The notes below the pieces were generated by a model, which was given only the letters and a program-made list of their open reading frames with translations, searched no databases and was not told the origin of the DNA. The translations under genes were made by a program, and so were the position numbers. Of a stretch of 64,000 nucleotides of DNA, positions 43,100 to 51,732 are shown piece after piece. Source of the stretch: Fimbriimonadaceae bacterium (GTDB lineage: Bacteria > Armatimonadota > Fimbriimonadia > Fimbriimonadales > Fimbriimonadaceae); NCBI GenBank assembly GCA_019638775.1, contig JAHBTD010000002.1, positions 1-64,000 of the forward strand. Direction: 5' to 3'. Position 1 is the first letter of the stretch. Every line of letters begins with the position of its first letter.

Positions 43100-43324
43100 G
43101 TGGATCGCATTAATTCGGAAGGGATTCCGAGGGACCTTCTGAAAGTGGCGCTCAAAGAGCCTGAGATCATACGCGTCGCAGTGAAGAACGACGCCTGCCT
43201 GCTGTGCCGCAATCGTAAAGTGAACGAAGCAGGGATTTGCCAAGTCTGCTTTACAATGCTCAACGATGAAGAGGTCAAATTGGCGGAGGCCTGGATGTCG
43301 GGCCGAGGAGCCGTTGGCTGGTGA
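43100..43324 (+). CDS. Small zinc-ribbon protein
   Basis: Protein of 74 aa from GTG. It has two Cys-x2-Cys knuckles: CLLC at about residues 33-36 and CQVC at about 47-50, with 10 residues between, a zinc-ribbon pattern. The N-terminal half reads PRDLLKVALKEPEIIRVAV. The family is not recognised. Its stop overlaps the GTG of the next gene (GTGA), so it heads a three-gene operon ending in hisF. Confidence 0.75.
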   Translation: MDRINSEGIPRDLLKVALKEPEIIRVAVKNDACLLCRNRKVNEAGICQVCFTMLNDEEVKLAEAWMSGRGAVGW

Positions 43325-44106
43325 AATGGCCGTTCGGCAAGAAGGGAGTGCCCTACCTTGCCGTTATCGAATATTGGGTCTACGTTCAGGGAGATAAAAT
43401 CCCGCCCCAAGATTTGCTGACGGGGCGAATTCTGCGCTCTAGTCCATTCAAAGTGGACGGACACCCTGCCTGCGGTCCCCCGGAAGGGCTGCTCTTTAGC
43501 GATATTCGCCTGCATATGGCGATGGTCTTGAAGGCCAAGAATCCGCACCTGTTCCGACCCGATCTCTTTGACCGACACGTTGAACCGACAGCCGCTGTTT
43601 TGGAAGCGCTTTCGAATGCTTCCGCGCTGGTGAAGCTTCGCTATCTGAGCGCCGTAAAGCTGGCCGACGAACGGCATCTGCGTTTCCTCCCTCACCTCGC
43701 CGAAGCGGCGGCGTATTTTGGCAAGAGCGAGGTTATTTTCGACAGCATTTCCGAGAAGCTTATTGGGATCGCAGAGTTTCGCGAGCAGCTTGCCGAGCGC
43801 CCAGATACGGCAAACCCCGACTTCCATTTGCGCACGATTTGGGTTGAGGAAGAAGAGGGTGGGCACGTGGAGACGCGGGGCTTGATGAAAGTAGGATTTC
43901 CAGAGCTAAGAACCCATGCCGCTCCCAGCGATCATCGGGTGGTCATTCTTGATGTTGTTGCGGAGGCCGCCGCGAAACTCTGGAAAGAAACGACGCTGCC
44001 CGACCAGATCGACGTGGAGGCTTTTGGGGATGAATTCGTTGTCCAGCTTGAGCCGAAGAGCAAGGGTCCCATTCAGGTCCGTGTGATTCGGAGACACCCG
44101 GTATGA
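43321..44106 (+). CDS. Hypothetical protein between zinc-ribbon gene and hisF
   Basis: Protein of 261 aa from a GTG overlapping the previous stop, itself overlapping hisF by ATGA. Not recognised. No signal peptide or transmembrane segment. It has a hydrophobic start ([14 protein letters not shown]) and a mid-part rich in Ala/Leu helices ([32 protein letters not shown]). Its tight overlaps show a genuine gene that is translated with hisF. Confidence 0.75.
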   Translation: MKWPFGKKGVPYLAVIEYWVYVQGDKIPPQDLLTGRILRSSPFKVDGHPACGPPEGLLFSDIRLHMAMVLKAKNPHLFRPDLFDRHVEPTAAVLEALSNASALVKLRYLSAVKLADERHLRFLPHLAEAAAYFGKSEVIFDSISEKLIGIAEFREQLAERPDTANPDFHLRTIWVEEEEGGHVETRGLMKVGFPELRTHAAPSDHRVVILDVVAEAAAKLWKETTLPDQIDVEAFGDEFVVQLEPKSKGPIQVRVIRRHPV

Positions 44107-44873
44107 GGTCGATCCGTGTTATTCCTTGTTTGGATATCAAGGATGGGCGCGTTGTCAAAGGCGTCAACTTCGTCGGCCTCAGAGATGCCGGTGACCCTGT
44201 TCAGCTTGCCAAGTTTTACAACGACGAGGGCGCTGATGAGCTCGTTTTTTTAGACATTGGGGCAACTCATGAAGATCGTCCTTCGGTAGTGGAATTGGCG
44301 AGTCGGGTAGCTGAAGAGATCTTTATTCCTTTCACGGTTGGTGGCGGGCTCCGTACCGTCGAAGACATCCGCCAAGCTCTGCTCGCTGGAGCGGACAAGG
44401 TCAGCCTGAACAGCGCGGCAGTGGCAAACCCCAATTTGATTTCGGCGGCTGCGGATAAGTTTGGGGCGCAGTGTGTTGTGCTGGCAATCGACGCCAAGCC
44501 CGTTGACACTGGCAAGTGGGAGGTGTACACTCACGGCGGAAGGAAATCGACCGGGTTAGACGCGGTTGAGTGGGCGCGCCGAGGAGTCGAGCTCGGAGCA
44601 GGGGAGATTCTGCTGACGAGCATGGGTGGCGACGGCACACAAGCGGGTTACGACCTGGGAGTGACTAAAGCCGTTAGCGAAGCAGTAGGGGTGCCTGTAA
44701 TCGCTAGCGGAGGAGCGGGCAAGCCTGAACATCTCCTTGAGGCAGTGAGTCTTGGCAAGGCGGACGCCGTTTTGTTGGCGAGCATCTTGCATGACGGTCT
44801 CTATCGCATTGCCGATCTAAAACAGGAGATGCATCAGGCAGGGCTCCCGGTCAGGTTGGTACAGAAAACTTAG
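44103..44873 (+). CDS. hisF: Imidazole glycerol phosphate synthase cyclase subunit
   Basis: Cyclase of histidine synthesis; with HisH it makes imidazole glycerol phosphate and AICAR. It has 256 aa, the usual size, a (beta-alpha)8 barrel with the catalytic Asp in [15 protein letters not shown] (about residue 11), the second in VLAIDAK (about 130), and phosphate sites GGGLRT and [10 protein letters not shown]. hisH is not in the window. Confidence 0.96.
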   Translation: MRSIRVIPCLDIKDGRVVKGVNFVGLRDAGDPVQLAKFYNDEGADELVFLDIGATHEDRPSVVELASRVAEEIFIPFTVGGGLRTVEDIRQALLAGADKVSLNSAAVANPNLISAAADKFGAQCVVLAIDAKPVDTGKWEVYTHGGRKSTGLDAVEWARRGVELGAGEILLTSMGGDGTQAGYDLGVTKAVSEAVGVPVIASGGAGKPEHLLEAVSLGKADAVLLASILHDGLYRIADLKQEMHQAGLPVRLVQKT

Positions 44874-44950
44874 GCTGAACGGTAACGAACGTGCGGTCTA
44901 TCGATGCTCCAAAAGTCATAGCCTAACGTCATAGTGTAAAGGCGAGAGGC

Positions 44951-44956
44951 TATATT
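44951..44956 (+). promoter_or_regulatory. -10-like TATATT, candidate leaderless promoter
   Basis: TATATT lies five bases before the ATG of the DinB-like gene, with no Shine-Dalgarno sequence between. Confidence 0.45.
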
Positions 44957-44961
44957 GAGCT

Positions 44962-45501
44962 ATGACGTCAAAGGAGTACCTGGCTGGATATCCGGACCGA
45001 GTGAATGCACTGGTTGAACGGCTGAAAAAGGCGGTTGACGGGCTCACCGACGAGCAATTCAACACGAAACAAGAGGACGGCTGGTGGAGCATTGGGCAGA
45101 TCATCGAGCACTTGATGATCGCCAACGGGCCGTACTTGGTTGAAATGGCGCACGTGGCCAAAAGCGCCCCACGATCAGGCGGTACTGACGAGATCAAGCA
45201 CACCTGGTTTGGCAGGTTTCTCATCAATGCGATGGACAAACCGAACATTCCGGCTCACCGGTCGATGCACCCTGGTCCCGGTCCTATGGAGAAGTCGAAA
45301 GTGGATGATTGGGCAGCGCAGTATTCTGAGCTCGTTTCAATCGCCAAGAATTCGGATGGGATAAATCTAACCGAGGCAAAGATTCGGAATCCCTTTGTGA
45401 AGCTCGCGAAAATGAACGTCGCCGATATGTTCGAGATCATTGCCGCTCACACCGAGCGACACGTGAAGCAGATAGAGGAGTTAGCTCTCCGGTTCGCCTA
45501 A
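44962..45501 (+). CDS. DinB-family protein
   Basis: Four-helix bundle of the DinB/YfiT-like type, 179 aa. The three metal-ligand His are in the family positions: IGQIIEHLMIANGP (first helix, about residue 50) and AAHTERHVKQIEEL (H-x3-H near the C-terminus). Members include bacillithiol or mycothiol transferases and damage-induced proteins, so a thiol-transfer or hydrolase role is possible. The 3' end overlaps the histidine kinase 3' end by 21 bases, so the two are convergent. Confidence 0.87.
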   Translation: MTSKEYLAGYPDRVNALVERLKKAVDGLTDEQFNTKQEDGWWSIGQIIEHLMIANGPYLVEMAHVAKSAPRSGGTDEIKHTWFGRFLINAMDKPNIPAHRSMHPGPGPMEKSKVDDWAAQYSELVSIAKNSDGINLTEAKIRNPFVKLAKMNVADMFEIIAAHTERHVKQIEELALRFA

Positions 45502-47514
45502 CGTGAAGTAGAACGTTGCACCACGGCCTATTTCCGACTGCGCCCAAATCCGTCCTCCGTGACGTCGTAAGATTCTCGCAACGGTGGCTAGCCCGATGCC
45601 GCTCCCTTCAAATTCCTGTGCACTATGCAGCCTTTGAAATGGCTCGAACAGCTTGTTTGAGTGCTGCATATTGAATCCAACCCCGTTATCGCGGACGAAG
45701 AATGCGCCGTCGGTTTTGCCAACCGTGATAATGGCTGGATCGCTTTTCGCGCTAAACTTTGCCGCGTTGCCCATGAGGTTTTGAAGAGCAAGAAAGAGCA
45801 AGTTACGATCACCGTGAGCCATCAGTCCGCTCTCGATTTCAAACTCGATTTTCCGGTCCTTCTCCGAAGACTTGAGGTCCTTGGCAATGTCTTCGGCAAT
45901 CGTCGCGAGGTTAACGTTTTGGATGCGCAAGGGCGACTGGTTGATGCGTGAGAGGCTGAGGATATCGTCAATCAAGTGTCCCAGCTTTTGTGTGGCTCGA
46001 CGGATGGCGTGTAAGTACTCCTTGGGGCCATCCGAGAGTTCGTCGCCGTAGTCGTACTCGATGGCATGGCTGTAGCCGTCGATAGTGCGCAATGGTGAAC
46101 GCAAGTCGTGTGAAACCGTGTAGCTGAATGTTTCTAGTTCGCTATTGGCGGTTTCAAGCTCTTCATTTCTTGCCGATAGGTTTCGGTTTAACTCCTCGAT
46201 CTGAGTCTCAAAGCTGACTCGATCGGTGAGGTCCATATGAGTTCCGATGTACCGTACTGGCTTACCATCGTCGTCGTAGGAAACCGGTCTTCCTCTCGAA
46301 AGGATCCACTTGTAAGTTCCGTCTTTGGCCCGCAATCTGTGGATGCATTCGTAGTGGGTGGCTTCTCCCTCAAACAAGCGTCGCTCGGCTTCATAGATAG
46401 CAGGCCAGTCGTCGGGGTGGACACGAGAGGACCACTCTTCGTGACGGGGTGTGATCTCATCGTCGTCATAGCCGAGCATTGCCTTCCAGGTTGGAGAGTA
46501 GTAGGACTCGTTGGTCGATGGACGCCAGTCCCAAACTCCGATGCCGCTTGCATCCAGGGCGAATTGAGATCGAACTTCGGCAACTTTGAGATCGCGTTCT
46601 GCCTTTCTGCGTTGGCTAATATCGCGCACGATCATGTAGGAGGTGACTTCGGGGTCGCCAGAGTAGGCGGCGGCGTAAACCTCGACTTCGAGTGTCTCTC
46701 CATTTGCGCACAGGAGCTGATGATCCTCTTTGAGCCGACCGTAGGTTTCTGGGGAGTCAATGGCGGCCTGCACTTCTGCTCGGCTCGTGCTGTCGAATAG
46801 GTCAACAACGTTTGTGCCGATGAGACTTTCACTCGAAGGGAGCCCAATGAGAGCTCCGATCGTTTTATTGGGTGAAACGATGATTCCCCGACTGAGGATC
46901 ATGATGCCGTTTGGCGAAAGATCAATCAACTGACGATAGCGCGACTCGTTGTCGCTCAGCGCTCCTTGAGCAGCTTCATGTCGTGTTTGTTCTTGATCCA
47001 GTTTGCGCGTTGTCGCGTCAAGTTGGAGGGTTCTTTCTTCCAGGCAATCCCAAGTTCGTTCAAGGAGATGACGAACGGCGGGATCAAGGTTGTTGAAGGT
47101 CTGACTCTCCACGACCATCACTTCGAACAAAGCTTTTTTGTCGCGGGTCGATTGGAGGCTAAAAGCCTTGACCTCGATCGTTTCTCCATCGGCACGGCGC
47201 ACAACTCTGTCGTAGGGAAGCGGCGAGCCATCCGGGGCTGAAGAGGGCAAGAGCACATCGGCGATGTCCTTGCCTATCCAGTGGTTCACATCGGGATTAC
47301 CGCACAGGACACAAAACGCATTGTTGACGCGAATGACACTGCCTTCGCGCACGACAGCGGTTGGGCAGGCCGAATTAAGGCTGGCCGGTCCAGTGGGGAG
47401 TTCATTATCACTCAAAGTACAACCGTCTTCGACTCGGTCTGTGGGGCGACCGTCTTTCCCAAGGTTAGCTTGGATCATCGTTTTTTTCAAGTTTATGAGG
47501 TGACAGTACGTCAT
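45481..47514 (-). CDS. PAS-domain sensor histidine kinase
   Basis: Cytoplasmic hybrid of 677 aa: a weak first PAS (about 46-140), a coiled region, a second PAS (190-300) and a third PAS/PAC (317-430, WDWRPS and YKWILSRGRPV), a coiled coil, then the HisKA domain with phospho-His469 (FSYTVSHDLRSPL) and HATPase with N box around 579-583 (LQNLMGNAAKFS), G1 DNGVGFNM and G2 GSGIGLATV. No transmembrane segment, so it senses something inside the cell (light, redox or small ligand). No response regulator gene is adjacent, so it is an orphan kinase. A second Met at 47478 is an alternative start. Confidence 0.92.
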   Translation of the reverse strand: MTYCHLINLKKTMIQANLGKDGRPTDRVEDGCTLSDNELPTGPASLNSACPTAVVREGSVIRVNNAFCVLCGNPDVNHWIGKDIADVLLPSSAPDGSPLPYDRVVRRADGETIEVKAFSLQSTRDKKALFEVMVVESQTFNNLDPAVRHLLERTWDCLEERTLQLDATTRKLDQEQTRHEAAQGALSDNESRYRQLIDLSPNGIMILSRGIIVSPNKTIGALIGLPSSESLIGTNVVDLFDSTSRAEVQAAIDSPETYGRLKEDHQLLCANGETLEVEVYAAAYSGDPEVTSYMIVRDISQRRKAERDLKVAEVRSQFALDASGIGVWDWRPSTNESYYSPTWKAMLGYDDDEITPRHEEWSSRVHPDDWPAIYEAERRLFEGEATHYECIHRLRAKDGTYKWILSRGRPVSYDDDGKPVRYIGTHMDLTDRVSFETQIEELNRNLSARNEELETANSELETFSYTVSHDLRSPLRTIDGYSHAIEYDYGDELSDGPKEYLHAIRRATQKLGHLIDDILSLSRINQSPLRIQNVNLATIAEDIAKDLKSSEKDRKIEFEIESGLMAHGDRNLLFLALQNLMGNAAKFSAKSDPAIITVGKTDGAFFVRDNGVGFNMQHSNKLFEPFQRLHSAQEFEGSGIGLATVARILRRHGGRIWAQSEIGRGATFYFTLGEPES

Positions 47515-47633
47515 TTTGGCGTAAGTCCCGCAATTTCAGACGGGCACAATAATCCCTTAGCCTTATTTCGGCTTATTTGTATATTTGCTGCAAGGGGGTT
47601 TTCTTTACCTGTAGAGTCCGCTCTGACCATGAG

Positions 47634-47672
47634 AGATAGCGCTTGCAACGCATACCGCTCAACCCGCTATCT
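47634..47672 (-). terminator. Stem-loop downstream of the first LolA-like gene
   Basis: Arms AGATAGCG (47634-47641) and CGCTATCT (47665-47672) with a 23-base spacer lie 29 bases past the stop of the minus-strand gene. There is no clear T-run. The remainder of 47515-47700 shows nothing I recognise. Confidence 0.4.
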
Positions 47673-47700
47673 GTCAAAGTGGGTGTCCCAGTTGTTTTCA

Positions 47701-48327
47701 TTAGGGAAAGTCGAAGAATCCCGGCCCGAACTTCGGTTTTAGGTTTAGGTTCTTGAGTTTGGTGTTGGAGTAGGGCTTGGCTTCTTTGTTGCGGAATTCT
47801 GTCGTTTTCATGATGAGGAAAGTTTTCTTGTCCACTTCATAAAAGATGATCCTGTCTGGCTGCGTGACGGTCTCTTTGAGGATGTAGAGGTCCGACTTCT
47901 CCTGAACCGACAGAACGCTCTTTTCCATGTTGTTGCCTTTCTCGGTCGAGAGTTCACGACCCGCGTTGAGAAAACATATCGATTCAAGATTCACGGGCAT
48001 TCCGCCGAATTGATTCAGCTCGGTCATCGGAGATTTGGCGGCGGGTTTTGTGAGGTCGCTGAGCGCCATCTGCTTTCCGTCGCTAACCGTTCTGATCTTT
48101 GCCCCACCCTTCATTTGGATGTCAACTCGGGCAAAGCTCGGTTTCCTAATGCTCACCGTCATGGGAGCTTGATAGTTGTAAAAGGGATGGGAGACTTCGA
48201 CGGTGAATTGGGCGGCTTCAATGCCGTCGTAGGCCTTGCGCATTTTGGCAAGGAGGTCGGCAGGCTTTGGTGTGCTATCTGAAGCAAGGATTCCGGCGGC
48301 AAGTACCGCGCATGTTACGATGCCCAT
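47701..48327 (-). CDS. LolA/DUF2092-like periplasmic protein, paralogue 1
   Basis: From ATG at 48327 it has 208 aa with a signal peptide (MGIVTCAVLAAGILASDS). The mature part begins ADLLAKMRKAYDGIEAAQFTVEV, with the beta-strand pattern of outer-membrane-lipoprotein-carrier-like proteins (LolA, RseB, LppX fold) and a hydrophobic cavity. It matches the next gene along its length (LLxKMRxAY, SVSDGK, STEKGxNME, YEVDKKTFLIMKTT, LKPKFG). An alternative TTG start (48345) adds six residues. Role: probably lipid or lipoprotein binding. Confidence 0.75.
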   Translation of the reverse strand: MGIVTCAVLAAGILASDSTPKPADLLAKMRKAYDGIEAAQFTVEVSHPFYNYQAPMTVSIRKPSFARVDIQMKGGAKIRTVSDGKQMALSDLTKPAAKSPMTELNQFGGMPVNLESICFLNAGRELSTEKGNNMEKSVLSVQEKSDLYILKETVTQPDRIIFYEVDKKTFLIMKTTEFRNKEAKPYSNTKLKNLNLKPKFGPGFFDFP

Positions 48328-48453
48328 GCCCTTACATACCCCCAATTGGCGTGCAAAGGCGAAATGTTTTGTCGTTTCTGTGGGTGAGTTATGCTGTGAA
48401 GGCTTCTTTTCTCCATGCCGTTGTTGATCGCTCGAAAGGAAGCAGAAGCCGAA

Positions 48454-48477
48454 AGCCCGGCTCCACCATGCCGGGCT
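48454..48477 (-). terminator. Intrinsic-like terminator of the second LolA-like gene
   Basis: Arms AGCCCGGC and GCCGGGCT with an eight-base loop lie 25 bases after the minus-strand stop, followed by TTTCGGCTT on that strand. Confidence 0.65.
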
Positions 48478-48501
48478 CAGGTTTTGCCTGCATTGCCAGG
48501 A

Positions 48502-49146
48502 CTACTGCTTGGGCAAGTCGAAGTGGTCCTTTGCGAACTTGGGCTTTAGGTCCATTTTCACAACCGTGAACTCGGCGAAGACCTCCTTCTTACCTTCGAG
48601 TTTGACGGTGGTTTTCATAATGAGCATCGTCTTCTTGTCAACCTCATAATCGACGACGACTTGCTGGGCAGGCGCCTCTTCGTGAAGCAAGTATCGACCG
48701 TCTTTCTCGGTCACCGTGAGCTTGCTTGTCTCCATGTTTGCGCCCTTTTCTGTCGAGAGTTCTTTGTCGGCTCGAAGGAAGCTCATCACTTCAAGGTTGA
48801 GTGGAAAGCCACCAAAGACGTTCTGATCGTTAGCATCTACCTGCATTGGACTGGCATCGGGTTTCGACAGGGAGACGGTCTTTCCGTCGGAGACAGATTT
48901 GAATGTGCTTCCGTTTGCTAAGTTGAGCTCGATGCGGATGCTGTTGGGCTTTTTGTAGCTGACTTTCATCGGCTGGCCAACGAGGCTTCCCTGAACTGCG
49001 GGGTGCTTGGCTTGGACCTCAAGATAGGCTTCGCTGACTTTGTGATACGCGTCGCGCATCTTTGAAAGGAGTTCTTTAGGTTCGATGGGTGCGCTCACGG
49101 TTGGCATAAGCCCGCTTGCGGCACAGATAAGGGTTAGAATTGCCAT
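48502..49146 (-). CDS. LolA/DUF2092-like periplasmic protein, paralogue 2
   Basis: Protein of 214 aa, tandem duplicate of the preceding one, with a signal peptide (to about residue 19, LICAASGLMPTVSA) and the same layout: PKELLSKMRDAYHKVSEAYLEVQA, FKSVSDGKTVSL, ELSTEKGANMETSK, YEVDKKTMLIMKTT, MDLKPKFAKDHFDLP. Each gene seems to have its own terminator, so the two can be expressed apart. TTTTAT lies five bases before the ATG. Confidence 0.75.
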   Translation of the reverse strand: MAILTLICAASGLMPTVSAPIEPKELLSKMRDAYHKVSEAYLEVQAKHPAVQGSLVGQPMKVSYKKPNSIRIELNLANGSTFKSVSDGKTVSLSKPDASPMQVDANDQNVFGGFPLNLEVMSFLRADKELSTEKGANMETSKLTVTEKDGRYLLHEEAPAQQVVVDYEVDKKTMLIMKTTVKLEGKKEVFAEFTVVKMDLKPKFAKDHFDLPKQ

Positions 49147-49251
49147 GCCTCATAAAACGCAGACTGCGTTTCCGATAGCAACTTGGCATGTGTTTTTTAG
49201 GCCGAATGATAAAACAATCTGCATGCTGTGGCCGTCGAGTTGTCTCAGCGC

Positions 49252-50052
49252 CTATCTCGGCGTCGGGCTGCGCCTTCCTCCGAAGGGGCTTGCCGATACC
49301 GCGGCGGGAAGCTGGGCCGTCTTCAACTTTTCGACAAGCGCAGAGAAGTGCTCTTCGGTGATCTGCAGCCCTTGCACACGCTCACGAAGGTAGGATCCGC
49401 AAAGGTTGATTGCGCTGAAGCTGCGGCCGAACTCCTGAGCGTAAAGACTCCACCACGGGCCGCCTCCCTGGATCAAATCCATGATGACAAGCGGACTCAG
49501 CAACGCCACGCTTTCGGCCCTTGGGAAGTGCGCAAAGCGGTCGAGGTGGGTCAGCAGGTCGGGCCCAAACTCGATCTTGGCGATGGTCTTTGCGGCTTCG
49601 GCGTGGCGCAGGCAGCACTCGGTCAGGAACTCCAGCACATGCTGTTGGCGCGTGAAGCCCATGAAGGCGTTGTTAACCTTCTGGACGGCGATCGGGCGGC
49701 CCGCCGGAGAACGGTCGATCCAGACCTCTTTGCACACGAAGCACGGCGCGTCGGGGACGGTGAGGCTGTCCGGTTTGAGAACGAGCAGGTCGGCGTCCGC
49801 CCAGACCGCTCTTTCGAACCCCTCCTCCAACAGTTCGCGGGCGAGGATAAGCCGCGCGAGATCGGACATCGGGAGCTTGTCGTGTCGCACCTTCTCTTTG
49901 AACCAGTCAGGGACCCGGTCGAAGAGGTCATCGTCGTAAAAGCGGTATTCAAAGCCGCTCTGATCGGCCCACGCGCGGACTGAGTCGAGGCAGTCGGCAA
50001 TAAAGAGGGGCACGTCGAACGTGCGATAGGACTGATAAACGACGGTGCGCAT
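49252..50052 (-). CDS. Glycosyltransferase-like protein, DXD type
   Basis: From Met of MRTVVYQSYRTFDVP it has 266 aa. The GT-A-type strand VWADADLLVLKP (DXD at about residue 94) and PMSDLARLILARELLE identify a nucleotide-diphospho-sugar transferase fold, similar to proteins of capsule or mannosyl-transferring (OCH1-like) type. No membrane helix. Function by analogy only. It follows the repeat-solenoid gene in the same direction after 16 bases. Confidence 0.72.
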   Translation of the reverse strand: MRTVVYQSYRTFDVPLFIADCLDSVRAWADQSGFEYRFYDDDLFDRVPDWFKEKVRHDKLPMSDLARLILARELLEEGFERAVWADADLLVLKPDSLTVPDAPCFVCKEVWIDRSPAGRPIAVQKVNNAFMGFTRQQHVLEFLTECCLRHAEAAKTIAKIEFGPDLLTHLDRFAHFPRAESVALLSPLVIMDLIQGGGPWWSLYAQEFGRSFSAINLCGSYLRERVQGLQITEEHFSALVEKLKTAQLPAAVSASPFGGRRSPTPR

Positions 50053-50068
50053 ATTTTGCGCTGAAATT

Positions 50069-51682
50069 TTACTTGGTCGCGCTCGCCCTTCCATCGCCTA
50101 TATCTTTAGGAGGGTTCTTCTTAATATCCTCCAGCATTTTGATAGCTATTTCGGCAAATTCATGGATTTGGATATCATCAGATGTCAGATACTTGCTGAT
50201 CATCGTCTTTGTCTGCGCTTCTGGTTGCTCCGTTGCCCTAAAAATCAGTTTCCGAATGGTCTCGCGGTTAGCATCATGCTTGGTTTTTGGGGCGTAATAC
50301 TTTGCGCCCGCACGTATCACCAGGTTCTTGTCTTGCTTCATTCGCGGATATGTCCATTCAAGGATATCAGCTTCTGAGTCCAGTCCCAGAAAGCCTCCCT
50401 GTGTGAGTAAGTCGAATGCAATACGACGCACACGAACATCCGTCGACTGAGCAAGCTCTTTCAGTTGCTTTGAAGTGAAAGCCTTCCAAAGGGCATTCGT
50501 GACATTTGGATTCATGTAAGGACGTCGCACTTGCCGTATCCAATCTGCAAACACGACGGCAAGGTCCGCGACCTTCTTTTTCCCAAGGAAGTGAAGCGCT
50601 TGAAACCGACACCCCTCAGGATCGGTGAGTAGGATCCTACGGCAAACTGCTTCCAGTTGTGGGTATTTACGTCGTTCGAGCTCTTCGAGACAAAGCGTGC
50701 ACATAACCGCAGAATAAGCTTGCGTACCCGCTATCAACTCTGAATCCGAAAGGCTTTCTAACTCCCAATAAGTACTATAATGAGAAGCCAACCTAACCAT
50801 AGGATCGCGATCTCCGCGTGCTATAGCCAAGAATGGGTTAGTCTCTTGCCAAGGGCTCCCATCGACGACAAAATATCGAGCATGGGCAGGCATCCGGTTG
50901 AACAGGCTCTGGTCAGTTCCGAGATAATCTTCAATTCGGAAGAAAGTATCCAGCGCCGCAAATGAAACCCAATGATCTGGATCGGAGAGCATTGCGCTCC
51001 GTACCTTCTGGCTGTATTCGCTCTCGTTGTCAGACAGCAGATGGAGCGCCACCGCACGAAACTCTGGCTTGGGGGAATGCAGCCATCTGTCCAGGCAGTC
51101 TTGTCTGATCGGAGAAGGGTCAGGCAAAACGTTACAGGCCTTGTAAGCCGTTTGATAGTCGTTCGAAGATAGCCGCGTCTTTAGGCACGAAGGGTTGTCA
51201 CGAGCGATTTTTTCAAGCCCAAGAGTGTACGCATACTCGAGCGTTTGATCGTACCCTGTGCCACAGTTTGCCCGGTACGGTGAGGTTGTAAGGTCTATGT
51301 CTCGAAGTTCGCCAAACAGTACATCCAAGGCCTCTTCACGAACCTTTGAGTCGCCATGAAGAGCCGCCTCGGCAAGCGCTCTCCCCCAATCGAGCCTCCA
51401 CTGGCGGACTTTCTCATAGACATCCTTGGTGCGTGCATCAAGCCCATAGGCATGGCTCAAAAACTGTAAATCGCTCCAATAAGATGAGTAGTCATGACTT
51501 AGCTTCTGGGCAACCAAGAGAATTCGATGGCGATCTGCATTCGAGCCTGAATCAAGCGTTGAAACGATCTTCTCAAATCCCGCGATCGTGGGAGGCTGGT
51601 TGAGGATGGCGTTGATCTCTGTTGTCTTGCCCTGGGTTTGCAAGGAAAGTAAGCATAACAAGGTTGTGGCAACAAGCGGCAT
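50069..51682 (-). CDS. Secreted alpha-helical repeat (HEAT-like) protein
   Basis: Protein of 537 aa with a signal peptide (about 1-17, LVATTLLCLLSLQTQG). It is all-alpha, with repeated units of 35-45 residues such as GDSKVREEALDVLFGEL, SPKPEFRAVALHLLSDN and RDPMVRLASHYSTYWEL, in the manner of HEAT/armadillo repeats, and several Cys. More AT-rich than its neighbours. No enzyme motif is seen; likely a binding scaffold in the periplasm. It is not related to the nearby miaB. Confidence 0.6.
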   Translation of the reverse strand: MPLVATTLLCLLSLQTQGKTTEINAILNQPPTIAGFEKIVSTLDSGSNADRHRILLVAQKLSHDYSSYWSDLQFLSHAYGLDARTKDVYEKVRQWRLDWGRALAEAALHGDSKVREEALDVLFGELRDIDLTTSPYRANCGTGYDQTLEYAYTLGLEKIARDNPSCLKTRLSSNDYQTAYKACNVLPDPSPIRQDCLDRWLHSPKPEFRAVALHLLSDNESEYSQKVRSAMLSDPDHWVSFAALDTFFRIEDYLGTDQSLFNRMPAHARYFVVDGSPWQETNPFLAIARGDRDPMVRLASHYSTYWELESLSDSELIAGTQAYSAVMCTLCLEELERRKYPQLEAVCRRILLTDPEGCRFQALHFLGKKKVADLAVVFADWIRQVRRPYMNPNVTNALWKAFTSKQLKELAQSTDVRVRRIAFDLLTQGGFLGLDSEADILEWTYPRMKQDKNLVIRAGAKYYAPKTKHDANRETIRKLIFRATEQPEAQTKTMISKYLTSDDIQIHEFAEIAIKMLEDIKKNPPKDIGDGRASATK

Positions 51683-51732
51683 CTGGAACCCTCATCAGTG
51701 GGACGTATCAGCGCTGATTTCTGTACAGTTGT

